Origin: Liolophura sinensis
Lineage: Eukaryota > Mollusca > Polyplacophora > Chitonida > Chitonidae
Length of the DNA stretch: 64,000 nucleotides
NCBI RefSeq assembly: GCF_032854445.1
Contig: NC_088302.1
Coordinates: forward strand, 4,397,338-4,461,337
Direction: 5' to 3'
The position numbers were made by a program, and so were the translations under genes. Below are positions 23,426-33,734 of the stretch, in pieces (the stretch's first letter is position 1; each line of letters begins with the position of its first letter). Below the pieces are notes generated by a model. It did no database searches. It was not told the DNA's origin and was given only the letters and a program-made list of their open reading frames with translations.

Positions 23426-23639
23426 CTAACAATATTTCCCGAGCCAAAGATACTTCACTTAAAGAAAGCTAAAATGTGAAGAATATTAGTAGTAGAGAAT
23501 GCTGCAAACGTTTGGCATTAGGGATGTGGGATTGGGAGGTGGAGATGTGTCGTTGAGTCCGCGCTTCCCTAGGCGCATGGAGGAGAGGCTTCGACAAATT
23601 TTGTCGGAGGTGCGCCAAGCGCTTTTCATGGCGGGACGC

Positions 23640-23930
23640 ATGGGTGCGTCATGAGCAGGCACAGCACGCCTTGGGGGCGAGGTCCCAGTTTACCTGCAGC
23701 ACGTGCGCCAGGCGGTTTTCCCGGCGGGACAATGGATGTGTCATGAGAGGACGTACCACGCGGAGGAGAAAGGAGCAAGGTTCACGTGCCCGACCTGCGG
23801 GCGGACTTTCCCCGCGGGAACCATTTGGTCCGGCACCAGCAGGTGCGTGGGAAAAAAGAAAAAAACGTACTCATGCCCCGTGTGAACTGGGTCGCTTGTT
23901 CACACGGTTATAGACGGGGAACAGCCTTTT
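23640..23930 (+). pseudogene. Polinton zinc-finger segment (likely polymerase N-terminus)
   Basis: Two C2H2-like finger beginnings are visible, FTCSTCARRFSRRDN and RFTCPTCGRTFP. Polinton polymerase B proteins often begin with such fingers. Part of the broken fossil. Confidence 0.6.
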
Positions 23931-24835
23931 GCGCGGTAAGGCTAATCTAAGCCCACCTGTTTAAACGGATTTATGTAAAATTGAATAAAATAATAAATAT
24001 TGGGACATAGCGCTGTATGGCTAATCTAAGCCCACTTGCCATCATGCTCCCTAGGTCATCGCCCGCCGCTATTTGCTTCTGCACATACATGAAAAGGTAT
24101 GACTGCCCATACCATCAGATAATTGTGTGACATTATAAGCTATTCTATAAAACAATCCAGAAGCTATATACCACATGAAGAAATTTGTCCCGCAAAAATA
24201 TTACACAGGGATATGTCTGTTGTCAAATCGATGTCAGCGATAGCGTCTTCGTTGGATTTGTGTCATTTTCAACTTTCCAGATAGCCTAGTTGTTTTTTTG
24301 CGGAGCTCATGTGATGTTTTTTGTACAACATAACACTAGACCTGAAGGCCGTCGACTAAAACTGACATATTTATCATACGATGATGCAGTGTAAACACAT
24401 GCCGTATTTCGTGCAGAGAATTTCAGGAGGAATAACTCTGGGTCGCTTGTTGACGCGGTTATAGACGGGAAACAGCCTTTTGCGCGGTAAGGCTAATCTA
24501 AGCCCACCTGTTTAAACGGATTTATGTAAAACTGAATAAAATAATAATTATTGGGACATCACTGATAGCGCTGTATGGCTAATCTAAGCCCACTTGCCAT
24601 AATACTCGTTAGGTCATCGCCCGCCGCTATTTGCTTCTGAACATGTATGAAAAGGTATGACTACCCATACCATCAGATAATTGTGTGACATTATAAGCTA
24701 TTCTAGGACAATCCAGAAGCTAGCGACCACGTAATTTCCCTGGTTGCAAACAGGGTGGGTGAAGAAATTCGTCTCGCAAACCATTAAAAATAAGGAAATA
24801 CCTGTTGTCAAATCAGTGTCAGCGATAGTGTATTC
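23890..24835. repeat. ~545-bp direct duplication inside the Polinton fossil
   Basis: 23893-24250 and 24440-24833 match over most of their length (for example GACATTATAAGCTATTCTA in both) with moderate divergence. Each copy contains two GGCTAATCTAAGCCCA blocks about 90 bp apart. No coding content recognised. Confidence 0.75.
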
Positions 24836-24870
24836 GCCAGGGTGAGCTGCGCTATAACAACCGGCGAGGG

Positions 24871-25260
24871 TTGACACCTCAAGACTTGCGCCGGGAAGTG
24901 GACACGAACGAGGCGTACGTCCGGGGACAGGGATACGAGATGATATCCATATGGGAGTGCGAGTTTCTTCGCCTGCGGAAAACGAATCCGGCCTTGCGTG
25001 CCTTCTTGCAGCAGTACGGCTTACCCCCGCCACGGCGACAGCCCAAGACACAGGATCAGCTGCTGATAAGAGCCGACCCTTCCAACGCTCCTATCGGGGA
25101 AACGATGAAGTTATTGGGAAATTCCGGCTGTGGCAAAACCGTGACAAACCAGGACCGGCATATGGGTGTGAAAATCTGTGACCTGACGAAGACGTGGAGA
25201 GTGTACGCTGCCGTACCGTCGACCAAATCGATGACGACGTGTCCAATGTATGTACAATAG
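24871..25260 (+). pseudogene. Polinton protein-primed DNA polymerase B remnant
   Basis: IWECEFLRLRKTNPALRAFL and a following KLLGNS motif region are typical of Polinton-type family B DNA polymerases, which start replication from a protein primer. Broken fossil. Confidence 0.8.
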
Positions 25261-25364
25261 CGTCCATGGGACGACCTCGAGTCCGTTAGTAAGTAATACA
25301 CGCAATATTGTCCACACACGGCCGTATCCAGACTCTGTTTAACGCCGCTGGTAACTGTTTTTGC

Positions 25365-25565
25365 GAACAAAGATCAACACCTCCTCCAAGCGGGTATTAT
25401 AGTCGGGACCCTCCTAACCAGACATCATGGCAAACGCGTCCTTGGACGAGGTGAGGCGGATGCGGACACTCGCGATGTTCAGCAGGTGACGCCGTTGCAG
25501 GAACATGTCGTAGTGCACGCGTCCCAGCATATCAACCGAGCGACTTTGGTTTTATAGACGTCCCT
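25365..25565 (-). pseudogene. Polinton major capsid protein fragment
   Basis: A minus-strand frame reading DMFLQRRHLLNIASVRIRL and SKDAFAMM resembles a conserved stretch of Polinton/adintovirus double-jelly-roll capsid proteins, as I recall them. Broken fossil. Confidence 0.6.
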
Positions 25566-25584
25566 CCCCTCCCGTTCAGCCGCT

Positions 25585-26330
25585 CTAGAATCCTGCTCTG
25601 AGCGTAGCGACCAGCTTTGACCACCAGCTGTTTTCCCGCTTCAAGGCCTGGCTAACCGGCACTCCCTCGTCCCACACGTCGTCCATGACTTTCAGTCCGG
25701 CACATAACGGTGTTTTACCCAACGCTTTCACAACCGGTTGTAACAAGGGCTGCGCTATTTTGATGAAACTGTCGAGCAAGCTGTGACCGCGCTGTACAAC
25801 GACATCCCGAAACAGGGGTAAGTGCGACGGGTTGCCCGTGTTATCCCAAATATCAATTTCCACCGTGGAGAAATGCTTGCGCCGCACGGGCATGTATTTC
25901 ACCTGTTGGAAGGTCTTGGAGATGTGTTGCCTGTACTTCCCTTTCGTGGTGACAAGCCGCAGCAGCGGCGACAGCGTGTCTCCAGCCACACGAGGTTCGA
26001 CAATGTCCGTGTACAGGCCCTGGCGAGGTCTTTGGGTGAAGGGTAATAGCCTGCTGGCAATGTTAAATTATGCTTAGCGCGGTGCGGGTTCTCTTTGGAG
26101 CCTAACACATACCACACTTCGTCTTGCCGCACGTTGAACCAGGTACGGGGATACTGTATTTCTACTAACCCACATTCCCAATCACCAGTTAAATGCAAAG
26201 GCTATGACAGTTGGGTGGTGAAATGCGTCAAGGTGTTGCTGGGGAAGTAGTCAACCGAGCTGTTACTTGGCAGCGTGACGTAAAACATGTTGGTGAGGTG
26301 ATCTCCTCCGGCCAGACTGACCGCCTTTTC
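25585..26330 (-). pseudogene. Polinton minor capsid (penton-like) protein remnant
   Basis: The minus strand shows an N-terminal block with FYVTLPSNSS, then GLVEIQYPRTWFNV, and a C-terminal block with FSTVEIDIWDNTGNP. These are landmarks I associate with the single-jelly-roll minor capsid protein of Polintons. Broken fossil. Confidence 0.72.
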
Positions 26331-26399
26331 ATCTGGCGCCGGTATTTAATACGGACTCCACTTTAGAGGGGGTACGACGGCTGGAGCCGGGCACAGTCC

Positions 26400-27120
26400 G
26401 GATCGCCACTGTTGCCGGCGTGGTGTGCCTTGAACAATGGTTTTGGTGCTCGTGGTTTTCGCCGAAGGACGAGGAGGAGGGCGAGACCGGGCGGGTAGAG
26501 ACCGTTATGTGGTAGGGGATTTTTTCGTCTCGGTTGGTGTGTCCATCTTTTCACGCATCCAATCGCTCCAGCGCCCCAAAGCAGAGCAGCCTTTCGCCGT
26601 AAAGCGACGGGGAGGCTCTTTAAAATCTCCGCCTTGCTCAAACGACCTACAGGCTTGGCGCTGGGCTGGTTCGTCGTCGGACTTGGCTACTGCGCGGCTT
26701 GGTATTGATCTTGAAGCGCACGGTACCGTTGAATGGTGTGATGATACCGCTGAATTTTCTCATCGTCCGAGAGAGTCGTGCTGTGGAGGATCTCTTGGTC
26801 GAGCGCGTTGAGGGCTTAAACAGTACTGAGCACGGTTTATGGGGTACGGGTGTGGTGGCCGCGTGAGCGTGTCTAAGAGCCGCGGCTCGACCAAGGCCAT
26901 TTTCTTGGCATGCTGCATATACTCCCAGCTATGCTCTAATGATGCTATGGATGAGAGCTGGTGCGGCGGTGAGGAGGGGGTAGCCCGCGATAGTGGAACG
27001 TTTCCATTTAACACATTCTTGGCACATTCACACAAACACCGAAGTAAACCCAGATCGTTGCCGCGCAGCACGGCACGTCGAATGGCGGGGGTGGTTCGAG
27101 CCAGCAGGGACAGCAAGGGG
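26400..27120 (-). pseudogene. Polinton-associated small protein region, function unknown
   Basis: Minus-strand frames contain CECAKNVLNGNVPL, QHAKKMALVEPRLLDTL and SLPVALRRKAALLWG. I recall such segments from Polinton-rich animal genomes, next to the ATPase gene. I cannot name a function. Broken fossil. Confidence 0.5.
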
Positions 27121-27199
27121 CCGGAACAATTGATTCGGCAGATCGTGCATACGAAGTTTTATGATTTGGGCAGGTACGCGTTGCTGAATCACCCCAGGG

Positions 27200-27755
27200 G
27201 AAATGTGGGCGCGAAGTGGCAGGTGGTCGGTGTGGAATGCTTGAAATCCACCAGCAAATACCCGTGAGGTTCGGCGGTGACATCCTCAAACGCCTCGCCG
27301 CACGTACTGCATCCGCCCCGGAGCCATACGATCGTGGTAATTCGAGGCGCGTCTCGCGGGCTTTTGAACCAAGTAGTGTGCGTTCAGGCTGATGGTGCGA
27401 TAATCTTTGGTTTTGTTGAACAAGTTCTGCACGATGTACACCATGCTGATATTGCGGTGGTGGCTGCCTTTGGTAAAGAGTTTTGTCACTTGTGCGTTCA
27501 CTTCGGCCATCAAATCGTCCACGACGACTATCGTCCGCTCCCCCGGGTTGAGTGCTGACGGACTTCAAACGGAACGTTGGGTAACGTGGTGTACAACGGC
27601 TGCCACTCCCCGTAACACCAGACGACGCGGTGCGGGAGTGGGTAAATGAGATCTTGAGCTTTAGCCACCAAACGTTTCACAAACACGGACTTTCCACACC
27701 CTGTAGGTCTGCTGACAATGCAGGTAAACGGAAGTTCCCATCGAGTGAACATGGA
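27200..27755 (-). pseudogene. Polinton packaging ATPase (FtsK/HerA type) remnant
   Basis: The Walker A region PTGCGKSVFVKRL is followed by DDLMAEVNAQVTKLFTKGSH and NISMVYIVQNLFNK, the Walker B and sensor region of the genome-packaging ATPase of Polintons and related viruses. Broken fossil. Confidence 0.88.
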
Positions 27756-27779
27756 GGGAGAAGCTGGGTGAATCAGTTC

Positions 27780-28483
27780 GACTGGTGGTATGGGTGAGGG
27801 TGAAAAGCACTGTACGGGAGGCCGCTGCGGTCACCGTCACCTTCACCGCGGTCTGGGAGGGCGAGGTAGACGGGCTGCTACTGCGAATGCTGCTGCTTCT
27901 GCTGGTCGGCGCGGGTAAGGAGGACGAGGTAGACGGAATGCTACTGCTGCTACCGCTGCGACTGCTGCTGCTGCTACTGCGGCTGCTTCCGCCGCGCCGC
28001 GCCGTGTTGGGTGAAGAATAGACGGGTGTGGAAACGGTGATCGGTACCGAAGTGTTAGGAAACAATCGTCGGTGACGCCGACGGAGTTGAGGTGAACTGG
28101 GAAATCCCGTAAACTTCAACCGGGGAGTGATGGCTTGGTCCGTGGACGCGTCCTGCTCGGCAGTAAAACGCCGTGGTGGGTAGCGGGGTGGAGGTCAGGT
28201 CCTCGCCCGGGACAGTGCTGTCAAGCCGACTCGCAATGTTACTCGGCGAAGACGGTGTTGATGGTGGTGGTGACGGCGGCGGTGACGGCTGCGGCAGCGT
28301 CGGGGACAAGTGCGTCCCTGACCAATGGAGGAGTGTCTTGTTCAATTGTCTTTGTAGATACTGAAGGGTCGACTGGTCTTTGAGGAGTTGCACGCTGAGT
28401 TTCGCGGCCAATCCACACACTAAAGCTCCGATGTACGAGAGAACTCTGAGCACGGCTGCCACCCTACCTTTATTCTCGCGCAA
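27780..28483 (-). pseudogene. Polinton Ser/Pro-rich protein remnant, unassigned
   Basis: The minus strand encodes a short hydrophobic stretch (VLRVLSYIGALVCGLAAKL) followed by Pro- and Ser-rich low-complexity sequence built on CTG/GCT-like triplets. No family recognised. Confidence 0.4.
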
Positions 28484-28499
28484 GCCTTGTACCCAAGAA

Positions 28500-29880
28500 T
28501 TAAAACTGGGTGGATAACCGACTCACTTCACCCAATAGTACAGTTTTCCTCTGCGACGTTCCCTTTCTAAAATCTTCTCCACCTGATACTTGTCTGCTGT
28601 GGCCGGCACCGGTGAATTTCCCTTTCACTTTACTTATACGCATGAGATAGCCGAAGCGAAAAGGGTACACCGATTGTTTGGACGTGGGTGGACCATTCAA
28701 GGCTTAACGCATTTCTTTCTAGATTGACAGAGGCATTACTTATGGAAAACAACTCCTGGATTTATTGTAGAAAAAAAATTAGATGGAAAATCAGCCCTCA
28801 GTGACCACATCAGAGCCCATCCAGAACACCATCTCCAATGGAACACAGTTCATACCCTACAGAACAACCAGTCAGACAACAAAAGAAGGACACTGCTGGA
28901 AGCCATCATGATCCGACGACACAATCCACAGCTTAACCGAGACAGCGGGTACCACCTACCGAGCGCCTACAATGACCTAATCAGATCAGACAGTGACCGC
29001 CTTAAACCCTGAAGCCATTACCTACATTGTTGCCTGTTTTGATACCACTCACTCTCTTACTATATATATATGTTGTCTCTTATCTCTGTATGTTCATATG
29101 GTTTGATAACGATGTAAGAATCTACATCGAAACGTCACCAACGCAATAAATCCAGGAGTTGTTATCCATAACTAATGCCTCTGTCAATATATACCATCCC
29201 AATTTCTAAATGCCTGTGAAAGAAGCACTTCTTTCTGGTTCTTGGTGGTGACTTTCATGTGACCCGCCGTATATTCAGATGATACGCTCGATTGTAGCCG
29301 TGGACCAGCTCCGGTAAGGCGTCCAGGTACTGGAGAGTGTTGTGAGCGGTGAAATATTTGTACATGCGCACTTTCAAAGTACGGTTAAAAGGCTCTACCA
29401 CGCTTTGGTCTCGTTAAACGTGTGAAAGAAAAACACAACCCGTTGTCCTTTAAATATGCCTCGAACGGTCTGTTCAGAAACTCTTTGCCCTCGTTCAAGA
29501 CAACGGTCGACGTCCCGTCTTGAAAATGCGTTGAAGCGCCTCGATCAGACGAGCACCAGTGAAACCACCCAAGCGTACATGGAGAGGACATCAATGCAGG
29601 TAAGTAGGTAACGGTTGTCGTTGTCCTCTTTGACAAACGCTGCCATGTCTAGCAGGTCTGCCTGCCACTGAGCTGTCTATACCCCTAACCACAACTCGGT
29701 TACGAGGGTAGCGCCACCGAGCGGGACGGCGCAGCGTATACGCTGGGCCAGCCAAGCCGACACGTTGGCCCGACTCAGTTTGAGTCCACGTTGTAGGGCT
29801 GCCCTGTTGATCAAGGGTTGAACGTCGTTGTAAGCCGCTGGAATGTCGGGGTCGTAGTACAATCCGTAGAGAGCGGTATC
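28500..29880 (-). pseudogene. Polinton integrase with chromodomain, interrupted by a Penelope-like insert
   Basis: The N-terminal region has YYDPDIPAAYNDVQPLI; the core shows a Polinton-type retroviral-fold integrase; YFTAHNTLQYLDALPELVHG follows. A chromodomain-like C-terminus (YQVEKILERERRRG) lies at about 28540-28600. The insert at 28723-29188 separates core and chromodomain. Broken fossil. Confidence 0.82.
28723..29188 (+). mobile_element. Penelope-like element fragment with inverted termini
   Basis: 466 bp begin ATTGACAGAGGCATTA and end with the same ~45 bp inverted (TAATGCCTCTGTCAAT). The plus strand encodes RRTLLEAIMIRRHNPQLNRD and then a stop, which resembles the end of the GIY-YIG endonuclease of Penelope-like retroelements. 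The 3' part has AACGTCACCAACGCAATAAA. Short for an autonomous element, so a 5'-truncated or non-autonomous copy. Confidence 0.75.
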
Positions 29881-30099
29881 GACCGGGTCTGAGTTTCTAC
29901 CCGCGAGCGTTCTCTGACCCCGCTTCCGTTCCCGCCGCCGCGGCTGCTGCTGCTGCTTCTCGCGACGTGACTGGCGGCCTGTGTGACGCAGTCCCCGTGT
30001 CCGTGTATAGACAGTGAACCTATCCCAGACTGCGGATATATATTATCCAGAGTACATGCATTTCTCAACAAAATTCAGGCGCCAAGATCGACCACGTGA

Positions 30100-30500
30100 T
30101 CAGCCATGGGTCAGTTTGGGCGCCGAGGAGCTGAAGGAGCTACGCTCAAGGGACTGCACAGAAAGAGTTGCTTAACCCACAACATACCAAGACCTTGTTC
30201 TTTTTTCGACGTTTTGGAGTGAAATGGAGCTCACCCATGGGTCAGTTTTGGCGCGAAATGGAGCCAAAGGAGCTACTCTCGCGAGTAGCGCGAATGGAGT
30301 TCACCCAATGGTCAGTTTTGGCGCGAACGAAATTGAGGTCACTCATTGGTCAGTTTTGGTGCGAACGGAATGGAACTCACCCATTTGTCAGTTTGGGCGC
30401 GACAGGTGCTGCTCTCGGGCGTGACATCAGTTTTGGAGCGTAACGGAGCTCACACGTGGGTTCGTTTTGGCGCGACATTGAGCTGAAGGAGCTGCGCTCA
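30100..30500 (+). repeat. Subterminal repeats of the Polinton fossil
   Basis: About seven irregular copies of a 40-60-bp unit containing GGTCAGTTTTGGCGCGAA and GGAGCTCACCCAT precede the right terminal inverted repeat. Confidence 0.75.
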
Positions 30501-30605
30501 TAGGTCCGTTGACGCGCCTCGCATGACGGAGCGCGGTTTCAAGGACACACCTCCACCTCCCCAATTCCACGTCCCCAATGCAGCACGTTTGCATTATTCT
30601 CTGCT

Positions 30606-31336
30606 AATAAGGTTTATCATACTAACCCATGAAACCTATGGGCAAAATACTTTCATTCGTTTTGTGGGGGGGGGGGGGGCTTTTTTTCAGATCTTTTGAA
30701 AACATTCCAATATTTGAATACTATGCTGGGCTTTATGAGCCATACCGATGGTATCTAAGAACTGACGTCACAAAACATTTTTTCCCTGATGTTCACCATG
30801 AGGAAGGAATTTTTGAGAACATTATTTTAGTAATCTTTTAAACATGGGTGAAAAGAGTTATTTCAATATTCATTGTCGTGAACAGAGTTAGAAAAACTTC
30901 CTGTGACGTTCCTAAACTCTGATAATATGGTCCATAAAGCCCACCTTAGAATTCAAATGTTACAACGTCTTTAACTCTTTTCACACAAATTTAAAAATAT
31001 AAATGAAAATATATTTGCGTATACTTGTTTTACTAAGTGGTTTGTTTAGTGATGCCTACTTATATTTTTAGACGTGTTTTTCTTTAACTTTTTTGTGACT
31101 GGTTCCTATCTCCGATGTTGTGAACTATACGTCAACTTTGGATAGTGTTCTGCGAGGAAAATCTAATAATAAACTCACCAGGGAGAACATCCTTGGGAGC
31201 TGGGGCTGAAAGAGACAATTTTACAAAAAAATTATTACAATCCGTCTGTTTTAGTTTAAAGTTTCACTTTATTTTTCACATACATTCCATGTTAATTGAA
31301 TGGATAAAATCCAAAAGCGGGAATTCAATAGGCATT
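30606..31336. other. Intron-like sequence, copy X
   Basis: Matches 44285-44830 and 48030-48570 throughout (for example TTTATGAGCC near 30735) and has no exon I can support. A G-run lies near 30667. Confidence 0.6.
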
Positions 31337-31440
31337 TAGCATGACGCTGTTGTGTGTAATGTCGTTAGCAAGACGGGAATCCAGTGCACTCAATGGCCTA
31401 ATGATCCCCAGTGTCACATTCGACACCGCTTACCTTGGGG
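31337..31440 (-). other. Candidate F5/8C N-terminal exon piece (copy X)
   Basis: The minus strand reads LGIIRPLSALDSRLANDIT and HNSVML, loosely like the start of a discoidin/F5/8C domain. The same peptide is encoded at 44944-45057 and 48675-48788. Splice boundaries are not clear, so this is a weak call. Confidence 0.3.
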
Positions 31441-31573
31441 TCTCTGACTGCAGCCAGCATACTTGATACGATTCTAAAGGGATGAAGGAAGATGGACTCG
31501 ACACTTGCACGTTTCCAGTAAACATAATGTTTTAGAGCCGTAAAAAAAGATAACTCCTAAGGTTAAAGTCAAT

Positions 31574-31848
31574 TTATTCATTTATTTCTTTATTTCATTG
31601 GTGTTTTTACGCCGTACTCAAGAATATTTCACTTATACGATGGCGGTCAGCATTATGGTGGGTGGAAACCGGGCGAGCCCGGGGGAAACCCACGATCATC
31701 CGCAGGTTGCTGAAGAACCTTCCCACGTACGGCCGGAGAGGAAGCCAGCATGAGTTGGCCTGAACTCACAGCGACCGCATTGGTGAGAGGCTGCTGGGTC
31801 ATCACGCTGCGCTCGCGCCCTAATCAACTGAGCCACGGAGGCCCCCGT
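31574..31848 (-). mobile_element. SINE, family 1, full length
   Basis: Inserted between copies of GTCAAT (31568-31573 and 31849-31854). The paralogues at 45194-45199 and near 48930 show one uninterrupted GTCAAT, which proves the insertion and dates it after the X versus Y/Z split. Confidence 0.93.
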
Positions 31849-31915
31849 GTCAATCAAGGTTACGATAATCACGGCTGAAATATAAAGACAAAAAGACAAA
31901 TGCACTGTTACATAC

Positions 31916-32060
31916 CTCCATACAACTCAAATTCTTTGAACCCGTTATTCCCAGTTCCGTAGACAGACACAGCTGTAATTGTCACGGCGTTTGTCACGAC
32001 TGGAGTAATGGGCATCAACGCACCCCAATGAACCCCCCAACCAAACTTTGCAAGAGTAAC
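31916..32060 (-). CDS. F5/8C-like exon, C-terminal part of domain (copy X)
   Basis: The minus-strand exon is bounded by acceptor CTGCTCTAAACAG (exon starts at 32060) and donor TATGGAG|GTATGT (exon ends at 31916). It encodes VTLAKFGWGVHWGAL, TNAVTITAVSVYGTG and NNGFKEFELYGG. The last block resembles the end of F5/8 type C (discoidin) domains, which bind sugars or lipids in secreted and surface proteins. Length 145 bp. The exon at 33200-33354 lies upstream on the same strand and supplies a middle part of such a domain. Paralogues at 45261-45390 and 48977-49094 are altered. Confidence 0.6.
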
Positions 32061-32269
32061 CTGTTTAGAGCAGCAGTCCAAAGGTGACAACATTAATTTA
32101 AAACACGAAGTTTTCGTAAATAATGTAATTTACAATCCCGTGGACATTAATCCGACACTCTTATATCCTACATTCATGTTCAGCTAATTTACGACATTAC
32201 CACAATCCCCAGTTTTATAAAGTCATTTCCAGCACCGACATATTCACCAATTCTCAAATCCCCTTTCTA

Positions 32270-32458
32270 GTCCAGCTTATGCTGGCTTCCTTTCCTTATG
32301 TAAGTGGGAAGGTGTGCCAATAACCTGCGGCTGGTTATGGGTTTCGCCAGGGCTCTACCCGGTTTCCTCCCACTATAATGCTGGCCGACGTCGCATATGT
32401 GAAATATTCTTCACTACGGCGTAAAACACCAATCAAATAAATAAACAAATAAATCAAA
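32270..32458 (+). mobile_element. SINE, family 1, 5'-truncated, shared by copies X, Y and Z
   Basis: Starts inside the body (AGTCCAGCTTATGCTGG) and ends ACCAATCAAATAAATAAAC. The same truncated copy sits at 45871-46054 and 49556-49735, so it predates all the duplications. Confidence 0.9.
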
Positions 32459-33109
32459 ACCCTAAATAAATCAAAGAGATGGTGATAGGCTCCGATTTAG
32501 AAAGGACCATTTCAGCTGGGATTGTCAATACAGTCCTAAAGCCAAATTCCATCATTATCATAAACGCCAACAAAGCTCGCCATTTAGGTGTTAACTATTT
32601 GTGGATCATTAAAGCTTGCCCTACTAAGACATTTCCACCTGGGATTTTTCTGGGATGAACAATAGCGTCTCCTATCGTTCTGTCATTGACATATATCCCC
32701 CAATAATGCTAAGAGGCCGCTAGCTTGTTGGTGCTAAAATTCAAAAGCCTATACCTGAGATTAATGGTTCTATAGGTATGTGTGTCTCTGTTTAATGAGT
32801 TACTGAGATTTCTCTGCTGTAATATCAATGAAAGAAATTCCGTGATACGGCTTATCAAGGAGAAGTATACATATGTCACAAACTGTACCACCCGTGTTTA
32901 GACAGACTTGAGGCGTTAAACCATCCATTATAGGTGTGACTTGCTATTTGAGTGGAGCCGTCGCTCAGTGTTGCTCTTTATTACAGGTTTCTTTCGCGCT
33001 AATTTCCTGTTTGAGCAGAGCAGTCGTTAAATGTAAGTGGGAGTTGTTTCTCGATCATTGATCATCTGGTTAGAGCCGTCCGGACATTAATACGGCTCAT
33101 CAGGCGTTA

Positions 33110-33195
33110 TTTAATGTTTCCATAATCCGTTCCTAACTGTAAGTTGGAGATCCTTGATCCTTTCCCAGTCACTGGTATGGCTCGTGACTCATGAC
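33110..33195 (-). repeat. Partial exon duplicate beside the F5/8C exon
   Basis: Just past the donor of the exon at 33200-33354, about 70 bp repeat the exon 3' end (GGATCTCCAACTTACA occurs in both). In the paralogous Y and Z regions this unit is present about three times. Confidence 0.7.
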
Positions 33196-33199
33196 TTAC

Positions 33200-33354
33200 C
33201 GTTTGGTTGGAGCCGTCCATAAATGTAAGTTGGAGATCCTTGGGTCTTTCCCAGTCGTTTGCACGGCTCATGACTCGCACGCTCCTGATCACATACATCT
33301 GGTTTAGCTGGAGTGATAGCCACATACCTACACCCTCCATAAGACTTGCGAAGT
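33200..33354 (-). CDS. F5/8C-like exon, middle part of domain (copy X)
   Basis: Acceptor CACTTTTTGTTACAG precedes the exon start at 33354, and donor AAACG|GTAAGT follows its end at 33200 (155 bp). It encodes MWLSLQLNQMYVIRSVRV, then SRANDWERPKDLQLTFMDGS. The pattern W-(L)-x-L-x-L ... Y-x-I-x-x-V-x-V ... R-P-K is that of an F5/8C (discoidin) domain core. Together with 31916-32060 it could form most of one domain. In Y and Z the 5' half of this exon is replaced by repeats, so those copies look dead here. Confidence 0.62.
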
Positions 33355-33734
33355 CTGTAACAAAAAGTGCCACAACCAAAAAGAACGTTTAGCATTCGAT
33401 ATTTTGGGGGACATATGATACGTTAATGATGTGAGAAAGGGCTTCTGACTCGCAGTTCATTCCTGTTTCATATACCCCATTTGCAAAAGTTGTATAGATA
33501 TTCCCACCTACAAATGTTACATTTGTTGATTGGTTGACTAAATGGTATTTAGGGATTTTTTACTTATATTACGGCGATAAGACGTTTGCGTGTAAACGTG
33601 ATTCATAGCCAGGTACCTGGAAAACTTCCTGATAATAGGTATAGAGGCAACAGCGAGAGCTCAATTTTAACATGCGATCTTATTGGCTAAGGGAATGATA
33701 GCTCCAGCGAGTCCCTGAATTACAGGTATCAGTA

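Larger units (their letters stand above)
23491..30605. mobile_element. Polinton/Maverick fossil with terminal inverted repeats
   Basis: About 61-bp inverted repeats (23491-23551 and 30545-30605) start AGTAGAGAAT and AGCAGAGAAT and bound a 7.1-kb insertion. The second copy of the host region near 44275 lacks it. Parts recognised: zinc-finger segment and protein-primed DNA polymerase B on the plus strand; major capsid, minor capsid, a conserved small protein region, packaging ATPase and chromodomain integrase on the minus strand. No protease recognised. The element is broken, with well over a dozen lesions, and itself contains a Penelope-like insertion. It is old, but younger than the large host duplication if the empty site is read at face value. 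Target duplication unclear (AATATT against AATAAG). Confidence 0.9.

Noticed and set aside
29101-29135. Hammerhead ribozyme in the Penelope-like fragment
   Set aside because: A small hairpin followed by GAAAC is present, but the CUGANGA core is not matched and stems I and III are not evident.
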